From Polaromonas sp. YR568 (GTDB taxonomy: Bacteria; Pseudomonadota; Gammaproteobacteria; Burkholderiales; Burkholderiaceae_C): a stretch of DNA of 48,459 nt. A program made the position numbers and the translations under genes. Positions 36,399-46,517 of this stretch are shown here, one piece after another; position 1 is the first letter of the stretch; every line of letters begins with the position of its first letter. The DNA lies in the NCBI GenBank assembly GCA_945878995.1, contig CAMCUN010000024.1, positions 1 to 48,459 on the forward strand, written 5' to 3'. Under the pieces are notes generated by a model that saw nothing but the letters and a program-made list of their open reading frames with translations, was not told the origin of the DNA and ran no database searches.

Positions 36399-36494
36399 GG
36401 TCGGGGAAGCAGCAAAATCAGGGGCAGCAGGCAAGCGAAGCACTTGTGGACAGATTGGGTATTAAGCACCCTGCATTCTAGCCTTTTGCGCAAG

Positions 36495-36503
36495 TTATCC
36501 ACA
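36495..36503 (+). promoter_or_regulatory. Perfect DnaA box
   Basis: TTATCCACA matches the DnaA consensus exactly. It lies 92 bp upstream of the dnaA start and beside a TTGACA (36507-36512). Confidence 0.85.
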
Positions 36504-36701
36504 AGCTTGACAGCCGGGCTTGTCTTGGTGCAGAAGAGGGCAAATGGTGTGATGAATTTGGGTCCTGGCCCGCGCAGCGCAAGTGTGCCTAAAGGTTTAT
36601 TCCGGGCTTCTGAGGATTTTTTGGGGGTCGGCGATGGGCCGAAAGACGCGCTTGTTTGTCTCTGATCTGCGCCTCTTTGCTGGGGCTTTGGCCTATTTTT
36701 A

Positions 36702-36730
36702 TTGCCAGTCTTGAGCCAAGGCGTCATAAT
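36702..36730 (+). promoter_or_regulatory. Sigma-70 promoter for rpmH-rnpA-yidD-yidC
   Basis: TTGCCA at 36702-36707 and CATAAT at 36725-36730 are separated by exactly 17 bp; each matches the consensus in five of six positions. Transcription would start near 36737, giving a leader of about 187 bp before rpmH. Confidence 0.7.
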
Positions 36731-36923
36731 CGCGGGTTTCCCTGTTCGGCAGGGCGCAGCTTGGCGTGCTCTTTCAAGGGCTTTGCGTGGTCTGCGCTTA
36801 GCCACCAATCGGTTTTTGTTTGCCTGCGGATGGTCCGCATGGCGGGCGTGGCTCCCAAGCTGCTGCCCGGGCACCGGACACACTGAATAAATTGAACACG
36901 GGACCAAGCCCCAAGGATCCATC

Positions 36924-37058
36924 ATGAAACGCACTTACCAACCGTCCAAAGTCAAACGCGCTCGCACCCACGGCTTTTTGGCCCGCATGCGCACCCGCGG
37001 CGGCCGCGCCGTGATCAACGCTCGCCGCGCCAAAGGCCGCAAGCGTTTGGCCGTCTAA
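36924..37058 (+). CDS. rpmH: 50S ribosomal protein L34
   Basis: A 44-residue, highly basic protein: [20 protein letters not shown], then [20 protein letters not shown] and RLAV. This is the standard L34 sequence of the large ribosomal subunit, next to rnpA as in nearly all bacteria. It begins at ATG 36924 with AAGGA at 36913-36917 as ribosome site, and is the first gene of the rightward origin-proximal operon. Confidence 0.99.
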   Translation: MKRTYQPSKVKRARTHGFLARMRTRGGRAVINARRAKGRKRLAV

Positions 37059-37089
37059 GTTCAGGCTTTCAGCCCGCCTGGCCACGCCC

Positions 37090-37602
37090 TTGTTGCGGCT
37101 CAAGAACCGGGCACAGTTTCAGGCCGTGCTCGCCCAGCGCGTCATTGCCAAGACCGAGCATTTCGCTTTGCACCGTCACCCTCTGGGTGGTGCGTGCGTG
37201 TCAGGTGCGCGCGCGCGCCCACCTTCCCCATCAGCCGCGCTTGAACCAGCCTTGCTGGAGCCCATGCAGATGATCAGCTTTACCGTCCACCCGCAGTCCA
37301 AGCCCCAGTTTGACAGGCCCGTGTTCCCATCGGTCGAGCTCTGGCTGGGCGCCATGGTGCCGAAGCGCTGGGCCAAGCGCTCGGTGACGCGGCACGCCAT
37401 CAAGCGCCAAATCTACGATGTGCTGGACGCCAGGCTGGAGCCCGATGAGCAGGCGGCTTATTTGGTTCGCTTGCGGTCGGGCTTTTCACGCCAGCAGTTC
37501 TTGAGCAGCACCTCCGAGCTGCTCAAGCAGGCGGTGCGCTTTGAATTGCACAGCCTGATGGACCGCGCCAAGTCCACCCATCCCGGCAGCCGCACCGCTT
37601 GA
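37090..37602 (+). CDS. rnpA: Ribonuclease P protein component, with a long internal insertion
   Basis: RnpA helps RNase P RNA trim tRNA 5' ends. The C-terminal core is standard: AMVPKRWAKRSVTRHAIKRQ followed by IYDVL (the conserved RNR-like basic helix) and YLVRLRSGFSRQQF. The N-terminus LRLKNRAQFQAVLAQRVIAK is also typical. Between them, about residues 32-70, lies an unusual Ala/Pro/Ser-rich insertion (GARARPPSPSAALEPALLEP), making 170 residues instead of about 120. No ATG is available; TTG 37090 is used here, although CTG 37078 is possible. It lies 31 bp after rpmH. Confidence 0.93.
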   Translation: MLRLKNRAQFQAVLAQRVIAKTEHFALHRHPLGGACVSGARARPPSPSAALEPALLEPMQMISFTVHPQSKPQFDRPVFPSVELWLGAMVPKRWAKRSVTRHAIKRQIYDVLDARLEPDEQAAYLVRLRSGFSRQQFLSSTSELLKQAVRFELHSLMDRAKSTHPGSRTA

Positions 37603-37618
37603 TGCGTGAATTTTGCCC

Positions 37619-37915
37619 ATGACACACCTGAACGCCTTGCTCCGGCTGCCCCAAACCCTGCTCATGGGGCTGGTGCGTGCCTACCGCTTGCTGCTCAGCC
37701 CCAGCTTGGGCTCGTCCTGCCGCTTTGAGCCCACTTGCTCGGCCTATGCCTTGCAAGCCTTGGAGCGCCACGGCGCGGGCGGCGGCACCTACCTCACTTT
37801 GCGGCGGCTGGTCCGCTGTCAGCCTTGGTGCGACGGGGGCCACGACCCTGTGCCACCTTCTGTTTTTTCCCACCTGGCGCTGCGCGCCACGCCCTCCACA
37901 AAGAAGCCCTCATGA
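37619..37915 (+). CDS. yidD: Membrane protein insertion efficiency factor YidD
   Basis: A 98-residue amphipathic protein with the YidD signature: LVRAYRLLLSPSLGSSCRFE, then PTCSAYALQALERHG and LRRLVRCQPWCDGGHDPVP. It assists membrane protein insertion by YidC and associates with the inner membrane. ATG 37619 is preferred to TTG 37613. Its end overlaps the start of yidC by ATGA at 37912-37915, so the two are translationally coupled. The C-terminal tail beyond DPVP is variable in the family. Confidence 0.96.
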   Translation: MTHLNALLRLPQTLLMGLVRAYRLLLSPSLGSSCRFEPTCSAYALQALERHGAGGGTYLTLRRLVRCQPWCDGGHDPVPPSVFSHLALRATPSTKKPS

Positions 37916-39654
37916 ACGACATTCGCCGCACCATTTTGTGGGTGATCTTTGGTTTTTCCATGGTCCTGCTCTGGGACCAATGGCAGATTCACAACGGCCA
38001 AAAGCCCACCTTTTTCCCGCAGCCCACCACGGCGCCGGCCAACAAAGCGCCAGCCGCCGCCGACGGCGGCGCCATTCCTGCGCCTGTGGCCGCGGCCGCC
38101 CCTGGCGCGGGCGTGAGCGCTGTGCCCGGAGCCGTGCCGGCTGCGGCGCCAACGTCGGTGGGGGCCGTGCCCACGGCGCCCGCACAGCCAGCTGCGGTCA
38201 AGAAGGAACGCGTCGAGGTCAAAACCGACGTGCTGCAGCTGAGCTTTGACAGCGAAGGCGGCTCTGTGGTGCGCTCAGTCTTCAACAAGTACGGCGACCT
38301 CAAAGACGCCTCCAAGGGTTTTGTGCTCTTTGATGAAAGCCGCGATCGCGTCTATGTCGCCCAGTCCGGCTTGATCGACCAGGCTGGCGTGGCCCTGCCC
38401 ACCCACAAGACCGTGATGACGGTGGTGCCTGGCCAGCGCGAGCTCAAAGACGGCCAAGACCAGCTTGAATTGAAGTTCGAGTCGCCCGAGGTCGGTGGCG
38501 TGAAGTTGGTCAAAACCTATTTGCTCAAGCGCGGTGCTTACGACATCACCGTGCGCCACGAGCTCTCTAACGTGGGTGCAGCCCCGATCACGCCACAGGT
38601 GTACATGCAACTGGTGCGCGACGGCAACAAGCCCGAGGGCGAGTCGGCTTTTTATTCCACCTTCACCGGCCCTGCGGTCTACACCGACCTTAAAAAATAC
38701 CAAAAAGTCGAGTTCACCGACATTGAAAAGAACAAAATCGAGGCCGAAAAGCAATCGACCAATGGCTACATTGCCATGGTGCAGCACTACTTTGCCTCGG
38801 CCTGGCTGCTGGGTGACACCGTGCAGCGCGACATGTTTTTGCGCAAGGTCGACACCAACTTGTACGCCGTGGGCATGATTGCGCCGCTGAAGGCTTTGGC
38901 GCCTGGCGCCAGCCAGGTGTTTGAGGCCAAGCTGTTTATCGGCCCGCAGGAAGAAAAAACCCTGGAAGCGCTCAGCCCCGGCCTGGAGCTGGTCAAAGAC
39001 TATGGCTGGCTGACCATTTTGTCCAAGCCCCTTTATTGGTTGCTCGACAAGCTGCACAGCTTTTTGCACAACTGGGGTTGGGCCATCGTGGCGCTGGTGC
39101 TGCTGCTCAAGATCGCCTTTTACTGGCTCAATGCCAAGGCCTATGCCAGCATGGCCAAGATGAAGGCAGTGAATCCCAAGGTCATGGAAATGCGCGAGCG
39201 CCTGAAGGACAAGCCTCAGGAAATGCAGGTGGCCATGATGAAGATTTACAAGGACGAAAAGGTCAACCCCATGGGCGGGTGCTTCCCCATCATGGTGCAA
39301 ATTCCGGTGTTCATTGCGCTGTACTGGGTGTTGTTGTCCAGCGTGGAAATGCGAAATGCGCCTTGGGTTTTATGGATACAAGACCTTTCGGCACCCGACC
39401 CTTTCTTCATCTTGCCCGTGGTGATGACGCTCACCACCTTGCTGCAAACCGCGCTCAACCCGCTGCCGCCCGACCCCCTGCAGGCCAAGCTGATGTGGTT
39501 CATGCCTTTGATTTTCTCGGTGATGTTCTTTTTCTTTCCGGCCGGCCTGGTGCTGTACTGGATCACCAACAACATCTTGTCGATCGCCCAACAGTGGATG
39601 ATCAACACCCGCATGGGCGTGCCGCCACAGTTCAATATGCCCAAGTTCAAGTAA
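37912..39654 (+). CDS. yidC: Membrane protein insertase YidC
   Basis: A 580-residue Oxa1/YidC insertase. An N-terminal membrane helix ([17 protein letters not shown]) is followed by an Ala/Pro-rich linker, then the large periplasmic beta domain from about residue 105. The conserved insertase core with five membrane helices starts near [20 protein letters not shown] and includes [20 protein letters not shown] and [17 protein letters not shown]. The gene overlaps yidD and is closed by a terminator at 39662-39690. The start at 37912 is chosen over an in-frame upstream extension because it gives the expected N-terminal helix. Confidence 0.98.
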   Translation: MNDIRRTILWVIFGFSMVLLWDQWQIHNGQKPTFFPQPTTAPANKAPAAADGGAIPAPVAAAAPGAGVSAVPGAVPAAAPTSVGAVPTAPAQPAAVKKERVEVKTDVLQLSFDSEGGSVVRSVFNKYGDLKDASKGFVLFDESRDRVYVAQSGLIDQAGVALPTHKTVMTVVPGQRELKDGQDQLELKFESPEVGGVKLVKTYLLKRGAYDITVRHELSNVGAAPITPQVYMQLVRDGNKPEGESAFYSTFTGPAVYTDLKKYQKVEFTDIEKNKIEAEKQSTNGYIAMVQHYFASAWLLGDTVQRDMFLRKVDTNLYAVGMIAPLKALAPGASQVFEAKLFIGPQEEKTLEALSPGLELVKDYGWLTILSKPLYWLLDKLHSFLHNWGWAIVALVLLLKIAFYWLNAKAYASMAKMKAVNPKVMEMRERLKDKPQEMQVAMMKIYKDEKVNPMGGCFPIMVQIPVFIALYWVLLSSVEMRNAPWVLWIQDLSAPDPFFILPVVMTLTTLLQTALNPLPPDPLQAKLMWFMPLIFSVMFFFFPAGLVLYWITNNILSIAQQWMINTRMGVPPQFNMPKFK

Positions 39655-39661
39655 GCACTGC

Positions 39662-39690
39662 AAGGGCCGCCGACCAAGCGGCCCTTTTTT
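39662..39690 (+). terminator. Rho-independent terminator after yidC
   Basis: AAGGGCCGC (39662-39670) pairs with GCGGCCCTT (39678-39686) around a seven-base loop and is followed by TTTT. It ends 10 bp before the mnmE ATG, so mnmE transcription must start inside or read through this structure. Confidence 0.88.
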
Positions 39691-39700
39691 CTTGCGCGCC

Positions 39701-41140
39701 ATGTTTGCCCGCCACCAAGACCCCATCGTCGCCATCGCCACTGCCCCCGGCCTGGGAGCGGTGGGCATGGTGCGCGTCTCGGGCACGGGCTTGCGGGTCT
39801 TGGCCGAGCAACTCACGGGCAAGCGGCTGCAGCCGCGCCTGGCCACGTATGGCGCTTTTTTAGACGCAGACGGCCAGCCCATAGACCAAGGCCTGGCGCT
39901 GTTTTTCCCGGCCCCGCATTCCTACACCGGACAAGACGTGCTTGAACTGCAGGCCCACGGCGGGCCGGTGGTGCTGCAGCTTTTGCTCAAGCGCTGCTTG
40001 CAGGCAGCGGCCCAGCCTGACGCGCTGACCGGCCAGCCCGTGCTTGCCGGCCTGCGCACGGCCGAGCCCGGCGAGTTCACGCAGCGGGCTTTTTTGAACG
40101 ACAAGATAGACCTGGCCCAGGCCGAGGCCATTGCCGACCTGATTGATGCCAGCACCGAAACGGCTGCGCGCTCGGCCGCGCGCTCGCTGTCGGGCGAGTT
40201 CTCGCAAGAAATTGCGGCTTTGCTCGCGCAGCTCACGCACCTGCGCATGTTGGTGGAAGCCACGCTGGATTTTCCGGAAGAAGACATAGACTTCATCGAG
40301 CAAGCCGACGCCAAAGGCCAGCTCCAGCGCCTGCAAGCCAGGCTGGAAGCGGTGATGCACAAGGCGCAGCAAGGCGCGATCTTGCGCGAAGGCATCAAGG
40401 TGGTGATTGCGGGCCAGCCCAACGCGGGCAAAAGCTCGCTGCTCAACGCTTTGGCGGGGGCCGAACTGGCCATCGTCACGCCCATTGCGGGCACCACGCG
40501 CGACAAGGTCTCGCAGCTGCTGCAAATTGACGGCGTGCCGCTGCATGTGGTGGACACCGCCGGCCTGCGCGACGCCGAGCTGCCCGGGATGGACGAGGTC
40601 GAGAAAATCGGCATTGCCCGCGCCTGGGCCGAAATTCAAAGCGCCGATGCTGTGCTGTTTTTGCACGACCTCACGCGGCATCATGGCCAGACTCACGAGG
40701 CCCAAAGCTACCGCGCCGCCGACCAAGCCATTGCAGATGCGCTGGCCCGCCAGCTGCCGGCGGCCACGCCGGTGATGCAGGTGTGGAACAAAACCGATGT
40801 GGCCTCCCCAGAAGCGCGGCTCAGTGCGGACGGCTTGCACATCTCGGCCAAAATGGGCGAAGGCCTGGACGACTTGCGCCAGCAGCTGCTCCAGGTGGTC
40901 GGCTGGCAGTCGGCCCCTGAAGGCGTGTTCATGGCCCGCGAGCGCCATGTTCAGGCGCTGCGCCGGGTTCAAGCGCAAGTGCTCCAAGCCCAGGCCCAGC
41001 TCAGCTGCGCGGCGCCAGCACTGGACCTCTTGGCCGAAGACCTGCGCCAGGCCCAGCAGGCGCTCAGCCAGATCACGGGCGAGTTCACGCCAGACGACTT
41101 GCTGGGCGAGATTTTTTCCAAGTTCTGCATCGGCAAGTAA
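39701..41140 (+). CDS. mnmE: tRNA modification GTPase MnmE
   Basis: A 479-residue GTPase that, with MnmG, installs the cmnm5 group on U34 of certain tRNAs. The N-terminal tetrahydrofolate-binding domain begins [20 protein letters not shown]. The helical domain holds [18 protein letters not shown]. The G domain has G1 [15 protein letters not shown]2/G3 TTRDKVSQ and DTAGLRD, and G4 NKTD. The C-terminal FCIGK is the conserved cysteine-containing end. ATG 39701 immediately follows the terminator of the yidC transcript. Confidence 0.98.
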   Translation: MFARHQDPIVAIATAPGLGAVGMVRVSGTGLRVLAEQLTGKRLQPRLATYGAFLDADGQPIDQGLALFFPAPHSYTGQDVLELQAHGGPVVLQLLLKRCLQAAAQPDALTGQPVLAGLRTAEPGEFTQRAFLNDKIDLAQAEAIADLIDASTETAARSAARSLSGEFSQEIAALLAQLTHLRMLVEATLDFPEEDIDFIEQADAKGQLQRLQARLEAVMHKAQQGAILREGIKVVIAGQPNAGKSSLLNALAGAELAIVTPIAGTTRDKVSQLLQIDGVPLHVVDTAGLRDAELPGMDEVEKIGIARAWAEIQSADAVLFLHDLTRHHGQTHEAQSYRAADQAIADALARQLPAATPVMQVWNKTDVASPEARLSADGLHISAKMGEGLDDLRQQLLQVVGWQSAPEGVFMARERHVQALRRVQAQVLQAQAQLSCAAPALDLLAEDLRQAQQALSQITGEFTPDDLLGEIFSKFCIGK

Positions 41141-41262
41141 GGCGCGGGGCCCTGGGCTGCGGCTCGCTACACTGACTTGTTTGTCTTGCTTGCCTTGTAT
41201 TTCTGACCAGAAACACCAAGGCCCTACACCCCCCCAGGCGCGTCTTTGCCGCGCCAGCTTGA

Positions 41263-42384
<1,122 letters not shown>

Positions 42385-42523
42385 GTCGCACTGGCCGACC
42401 ATGACGCGGCCAGCCTGCGCTAGCGTGAAGATTTTGTGCGCAGCTACTTAATGCAGGTGCTGCAAACGCGGTGAATGGCTCAGCGTGCCAGCGTCCAGCC
42501 CATCGGTGGAATCCAAACTTTTC

Positions 42524-42552
42524 TTGCCTTACGTTGTAAGTCAGGCTAGAGT
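42524..42552 (+). promoter_or_regulatory. Putative promoter and palindromic operator of the VapBC module
   Basis: TTGCCT (42524-42529) and TAGAGT (42547-42552), 17 bp apart, resemble -35 and -10 elements. Between them CTTAC-GTT-GTAAG (42528-42540) is an inverted repeat, a suitable site for antitoxin autoregulation. Transcription would start near 42559, leaving a 22-nt leader to ATG 42581 and making the ATG at 42563 unlikely. Confidence 0.4.
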
Positions 42553-42580
42553 GAGGTCGTTCATGAAGGGAGTTGATGCC

Positions 42581-42829
42581 ATGTACACATTGAATGTGTC
42601 TTCTAAGGGGCAAATCGTGTTGCCCGTCGAAGTGCGCAAGCGCTTGGGGATGGGGCTGGGTGCCCAGCTTGAGCTGTCTGAAGATGCCGATGGCTTGCGT
42701 TTGCGGGTGCTGGCGGCCCGGCCCAGCGTGGACATCAGCCACATGGCGGGCATGGTGCGGGCCAACTCGCTGGGTCAGCCAAGAAGGCTGGAGGATTTTG
42801 ACCCTGCAGCGATGTTGGCCAAGCCATGA
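42581..42829 (+). CDS. vapB: AbrB/MazE-type antitoxin (VapB)
   Basis: An 82-residue antitoxin: MYTLNVSSKGQIVLPVEVRK and RLGMGLGAQLEL form the swapped-hairpin AbrB DNA-binding domain. A C-terminal acidic tail (RRLEDFDPAAMLAKP) should wrap around the toxin. AAGGGA lies 9 bp before ATG 42581, and an ATG at 42563 would add six residues. Its stop overlaps the toxin start (ATGA, 42826-42829), the standard coupled VapBC order. It also probably represses its own promoter. Confidence 0.88.
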   Translation: MYTLNVSSKGQIVLPVEVRKRLGMGLGAQLELSEDADGLRLRVLAARPSVDISHMAGMVRANSLGQPRRLEDFDPAAMLAKP

Positions 42830-43233
42830 AAGCCTTGGACACCAATGTGTTGGCGCGCTTTTTCATTGAAGACCCGGATGACGCCCAAGCCCACAAGCAA
42901 CGCCCTGCGGCCATGGCCGCTATGGGGCAGCGTGCTTATATTTCCATCACAGTCGTGCTGGAGTTTGAATGGCTGATGCGCGGGTTTTACAAGCTGTCTG
43001 TCCCACAGACCACCAGCGTTTTGCGGGCCTTGCTGAGCATCGAACACATCACGGTTGAGGCTCGCTTGGAGCTTGAACAAGCGGTGCAAGCCGCTGAGGC
43101 TGGGATGGACTTTGCGGACGCGCTGCATTTGCTGCGCAGTGGACGCGCGACAGGGTTTTTGACGTTTGACCAGGCCTTGGTCAAGCGTGCTGCTCAAACT
43201 GGGCTGCGGCCCACGGCGGAGCTCTTGGCCTGA
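42826..43233 (+). CDS. vapC: PIN-domain ribonuclease toxin (VapC)
   Basis: A 135-residue PIN toxin with the acidic residues expected for Mg-dependent RNA cleavage: Asp5 in MKALDTNVLARFF, Glu46 in VVLEFEW, Asp98 in MDFADALHLL and Asp115 in FLTFDQALVKRAA. It is coupled to the upstream AbrB-type antitoxin by ATGA. The full conserved set suggests an active toxin, unlike the decayed antitoxin near 9 kb. The 208-bp gap to the next gene shows a GC-rich patch (CCGCCCCGCCTCGCCCCGCC region near 43280) and no gene. Confidence 0.9.
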   Translation: MKALDTNVLARFFIEDPDDAQAHKQRPAAMAAMGQRAYISITVVLEFEWLMRGFYKLSVPQTTSVLRALLSIEHITVEARLELEQAVQAAEAGMDFADALHLLRSGRATGFLTFDQALVKRAAQTGLRPTAELLA

Positions 43234-43441
43234 TTTGTACAGGGCGGTGAATTTTTTGCAGACGGTGCCCATGGCCGCTCCGCCCCGCCTCGCCCCGCCC
43301 CGCGATGGAGCGCTGGCACCAGCCCTCAATTGCTTGGTATTTCCACTAGTAGACATGTCAACCATTTCTCGGCGATAGTGCATACAAGGTGCCCATGGTT
43401 CTGCTTGGTCACCCCACACATTCAACACGCAGGAGACACGC

Positions 43442-44611
43442 ATGGGCATGAAGATGAATTGGTTGGGCGCCGCTTTGGCGGTGGTGGGCATGGCAGGGGC
43501 GGCGCAGGCCCAGTCTGTGAAGGTGGGCATCATTGCGCCCTTCTCAGGTCCTTTCGCGCATTACGGCGCCTTGATGAAGGCCGGCGCCGAGGCTTACGTG
43601 GCCAGCCAGGGCGGCAAGCTCGCGGGTCAGAACATCGAATTCGTCTGGCGTGACGAGGGCGGCCCCAACCCGGCCAACACCCGCACGCTGGCCCAAGAGC
43701 TGGTGGTCAAAGACAAGGTGGACTACATAGGCGGCATCGTGTTCTCGCCCAATGCCTCGGCGGTGGCGCCTGTCATCCAGGAGTCCAAGACACCCATGGT
43801 GATCTTCAACGCCGCCACCAGCGACATCACCACCAAGTCCGACTACTACATCCGCACCAGCTACACGCTGTGGCAAGTCACGGTGCCGGCGGCGCAGCAC
43901 GCGGCCAAAAAAGGCTACAAGCGCGTGGTCACGGCAGTCTCTGACTATGCGCCTGGCATTGACGCCGAAACCGCCTTCAAGGCCGAGTTTTCCAAGCTGG
44001 GCGGCCAGGTCACCGAGTCCATCCGCATGCCGGTGCGCACCACCGACTTTGCGCCCTTTGCCCAGCGCATCAAGGCCAGCGGCGCCCAGGCCGTTTACGT
44101 GTTCCTGCCCGGTGGCCCGCCCAACCTGGGCTTTGTCAAGGCCTACCAAGAAAACGGCCTGCGCCAGGCCGGCATTGAGTTTTTGGGCACGGCCGAGACC
44201 GACGAGTTCGACCTGCAAAAGTTCGGCGACAGCGCGCTGGGCCTGACCACCTTGTTCCACTATTCAGGCGCGCGCGACAGCGCGGCCAACAAGGCTTTCG
44301 TGGCGGCCGTGAACAAGCAGAACAAGGAGGCGATCATCAACTACGCCACCGTGGGTGCTTGGGACGGCATGCATGTGATCCACAAGATGATTGAGGCCAC
44401 AGGCGGCAAGCGCGACGGCGACAAAGCCATGGCCGCGGCCAAGACGCTCAAGTGGGAAAGCCCACGCGGCCCAGTCTCCATAGACCCGGTCACCCGCCAC
44501 ATCACGCAAAACGTCTACCTGCGCGTGGTTGAAAAAGGCCAGGGCGGCCTGCTCATCAACAAGGAAGTGCAAACCTTCCCGGCCCAGGTCGACCACGGCC
44601 TGACCAAGTAA
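43442..44611 (+). CDS. Liv-type ABC transporter substrate-binding protein
   Basis: A 389-residue periplasmic binding protein of the branched-chain amino acid receptor family. The signal peptide runs to QAQ at residue 24 (LGAALAVVGMAGAAQA), and VKVGIIAPFSGPFAHYGALM starts the mature protein. NAATSDITTKSDYYIRTSYT and VVTAVSDYAPGIDAETAFKA are the ligand-domain hallmarks. GGAG sits 7 bp before ATG 43442. It leads a complete SBP-permease-permease-ATPase-ATPase operon. In Burkholderiales many members bind aromatic acids rather than amino acids. With a P450 at the end of the operon an aromatic ligand is plausible but not proven. Confidence 0.93.
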   Translation: MGMKMNWLGAALAVVGMAGAAQAQSVKVGIIAPFSGPFAHYGALMKAGAEAYVASQGGKLAGQNIEFVWRDEGGPNPANTRTLAQELVVKDKVDYIGGIVFSPNASAVAPVIQESKTPMVIFNAATSDITTKSDYYIRTSYTLWQVTVPAAQHAAKKGYKRVVTAVSDYAPGIDAETAFKAEFSKLGGQVTESIRMPVRTTDFAPFAQRIKASGAQAVYVFLPGGPPNLGFVKAYQENGLRQAGIEFLGTAETDEFDLQKFGDSALGLTTLFHYSGARDSAANKAFVAAVNKQNKEAIINYATVGAWDGMHVIHKMIEATGGKRDGDKAMAAAKTLKWESPRGPVSIDPVTRHITQNVYLRVVEKGQGGLLINKEVQTFPAQVDHGLTK

Positions 44612-44636
44612 GCGCACCACAGACGCGGGTGACGCA

Positions 44637-45503
44637 GTGACCTTGCTGGCCAACATCTTGATCGACGGCATCGCCTACGGCATGGTGCTGTTCATCATTT
44701 CTGTGGGCCTGTCCATCACCCTGGGGCTGATGCGCTTTGTGAACCTGGCGCACGGCGCGTTTGCCATGACGGGCGGCTACCTGGCCGCCTGGCTGGTGGG
44801 CGCGCAGGGCTGGCCGTTTGGCTGGGGACTGCTGGCGGCGGTGGTCCTCACCGGCTTGCTGGGCGCCGTGCTCGAAGCCCTGGTGCTGCGCCGGCTTTAC
44901 AGGCGCAGCGAGCTCGAGCAGGTGCTGTTCACCATTGGCCTGACTTTTTTGTTCGTGGCCACCGCCAACTTGCTGGCCGGCCCCGAGGTGCAACTCATTC
45001 CTTTGCCAGCCTGGCTCAAGACGCCGGTGGACCTGGGGATTCGCACCTTGCCTGCGCAGCGCCTGCTGGTGATCGCGGCCGGCCTGGCGGTGCTGGCGCT
45101 GAGCGCGCTGGTGCTGGGCCGCTCGCGCTTTGGCATATGGCTGCGCGCCACGGTGGACAACACCGGCGCGGCGGCCGCATTGGGCATTCCGGTGAAGTGG
45201 GTGTATGCGGCCACCTTTGGCGTGGGCGCTGCGCTGGCGGGCCTGGGCGGCATCTTGGGCGCCGAGCTCATGCCGCTGGAGCCCTATTACCCCATCAAAT
45301 ACCTGGTGCTGGTGCTGGTGGTGGTGGCCGTGGGCGGCATGGGCAGCATCACCGGCTCGGCGGTGGCCGCCCTGGCGCTGGGCACCATAGAAACCGCCAG
45401 CAAGTACCTGGCCTCGGACTGGGGCAGTTTGTTTTTCTTTTTGTCCATGGCGCTGTTCCTGGCCTGGCGCCCTCAGGGCCTGCTGGTGGCCAGGCGCGCC
45501 TGA
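44637..45503 (+). CDS. Liv-type ABC transporter permease (LivH)
   Basis: A 288-residue inner-membrane permease of eight or so helices, starting MTLLANILIDGIAYGMVLFI and holding LGLMRFVNLAHGAFAMTGGY, the conserved LivH motif. GIPVKWVYAATFGVGAALAG and LVLVVVAVGGMGSITGSAVA are the permease EAA-like and C-terminal segments. GTG 44637 is the start, 25 bp after the receptor gene. It forms the translocation pore with LivM, which follows 18 bp later. Confidence 0.93.
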   Translation: MTLLANILIDGIAYGMVLFIISVGLSITLGLMRFVNLAHGAFAMTGGYLAAWLVGAQGWPFGWGLLAAVVLTGLLGAVLEALVLRRLYRRSELEQVLFTIGLTFLFVATANLLAGPEVQLIPLPAWLKTPVDLGIRTLPAQRLLVIAAGLAVLALSALVLGRSRFGIWLRATVDNTGAAAALGIPVKWVYAATFGVGAALAGLGGILGAELMPLEPYYPIKYLVLVLVVVAVGGMGSITGSAVAALALGTIETASKYLASDWGSLFFFLSMALFLAWRPQGLLVARRA

Positions 45504-45521
45504 CGGGCAGCGATTTTCCCC

Positions 45522-46517
45522 ATGACCAGCCTGTCCCTTCATGCCCCGCCGCTGTGGCGCCAGGTGCTGCCCTATGCGGCCTTGCTGGGGCTGGCGCTGC
45601 TGATTTACTTTGTCTTTCCAGACCAGCTGCCCATGGCCGCGCGCATTGCGGCGCTGGCCATTTTTGTGATGTCGCTGGACTTGGTGGTGGGCTACGGCGG
45701 CCTGGCCACGCTGGGCCACTCGGCCATGTATGGCGTGGGCGCTTATGCGGCCGGGCTGGTGGCCACGCACCTCACGGGCAACCCGCTACTGGGCCTGCTG
45801 GCGGGCGCCAGCGCGGGCGCGGTGTTGGCCTGCCTGAGCGGCCTTTTTTTGCTGCGCTACGAGGGCCTGACCTTTTTGATGCTGACCATCGCCATCAGCC
45901 AAATTGCACAAAACCTGGCCAGCAAGCTGCGCCAGTGGACCGGCGGAGACGACGGCCTGTCTGGCTTCACCATTCAAAAAATCTTGGGGCTCGCCTCCTT
46001 TGACCTGCAGGGCCGGGTGGCCTTTGTCTACTGCTTTGCCGTGATGTTCATCTGCCTGTGGTTGATGCGCCGGCTCATGGCTTCGCCCTTTGGCCTGGCC
46101 TGCGTGGGCATTCACCAAAACCGCCAGCGCATGGCGGCGCTGGGCACCCGCATCCGCTGGCAGCTGCTCAAGCTCTACACCATCGCCGGCGCGTTTGCCG
46201 GCATCTCGGGGGCGCTGGCGGCCCAGGTGGCGCAGATCGTGGGCTTGGACTCGCTGGGCTTTGAAGTCTCGGCCGAGGCCCTGGTGATGCTGGTGCTGGG
46301 CGGCGCAGGCAACCTGTGGGGCGCGCTGGTGGGCACGGTGGTCTTTGCGTCCATCCACCACTGGGCCTCCACCCTCAACCCCTACCACTGGCTGTTCATC
46401 ATTGGCGGCATGCTGGTGACCATGGTGCTGGTGCCGCGCGAGCGCTGGGGCCAGGCCTTGTCGCGGCGGCTGCAGCTGTTCAGGCGCGCGGCCGCGCCTT
46501 CGGGGGCGTCCTCGTGA
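45522..46517 (+). CDS. Liv-type ABC transporter permease (LivM)
   Basis: A 331-residue membrane protein. The LivM signature LDLVVGYGGLATLGHSAMYG is followed by GLTFLMLTIAISQIAQNLAS and LYTIAGAFAGISGALAAQVA; EALVMLVLGGAGNLWGALVG closes the core. It ends in an Arg/Ala-rich tail. Its stop overlaps the possible GTG start of the ATPase gene (GTGA, 46514-46517), indicating coupling. It pairs with LivH. Confidence 0.93.
   Translation: MTSLSLHAPPLWRQVLPYAALLGLALLIYFVFPDQLPMAARIAALAIFVMSLDLVVGYGGLATLGHSAMYGVGAYAAGLVATHLTGNPLLGLLAGASAGAVLACLSGLFLLRYEGLTFLMLTIAISQIAQNLASKLRQWTGGDDGLSGFTIQKILGLASFDLQGRVAFVYCFAVMFICLWLMRRLMASPFGLACVGIHQNRQRMAALGTRIRWQLLKLYTIAGAFAGISGALAAQVAQIVGLDSLGFEVSAEALVMLVLGGAGNLWGALVGTVVFASIHHWASTLNPYHWLFIIGGMLVTMVLVPRERWGQALSRRLQLFRRAAAPSGASS

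Larger units (their letters stand above)
36399..36923. other. dnaA-rpmH intergenic region, probable oriC and dnaA regulatory region
   Basis: This 525-bp gap separates two divergent, outward-pointing gene groups, the usual place for a betaproteobacterial origin. It holds one perfect DnaA box (36495-36503) and one near-match (36445-36453, two mismatches, opposite strand), and an AT-rich patch near 36692-36703. On the minus strand a TAGAAT (36480-36475) sits 14 bp downstream of the perfect box, so DnaA could regulate its own promoter. Fewer boxes than in a textbook origin are visible by eye, so part of oriC could lie elsewhere, such as the dnaA-dnaN gap. Confidence 0.65.

Noticed and set aside
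42391..42413. Hairpin CTGGCC/GGCCAG after frmA as a terminator
   Set aside because: Six pairs only, a long loop and no T tract, so termination cannot be supported.
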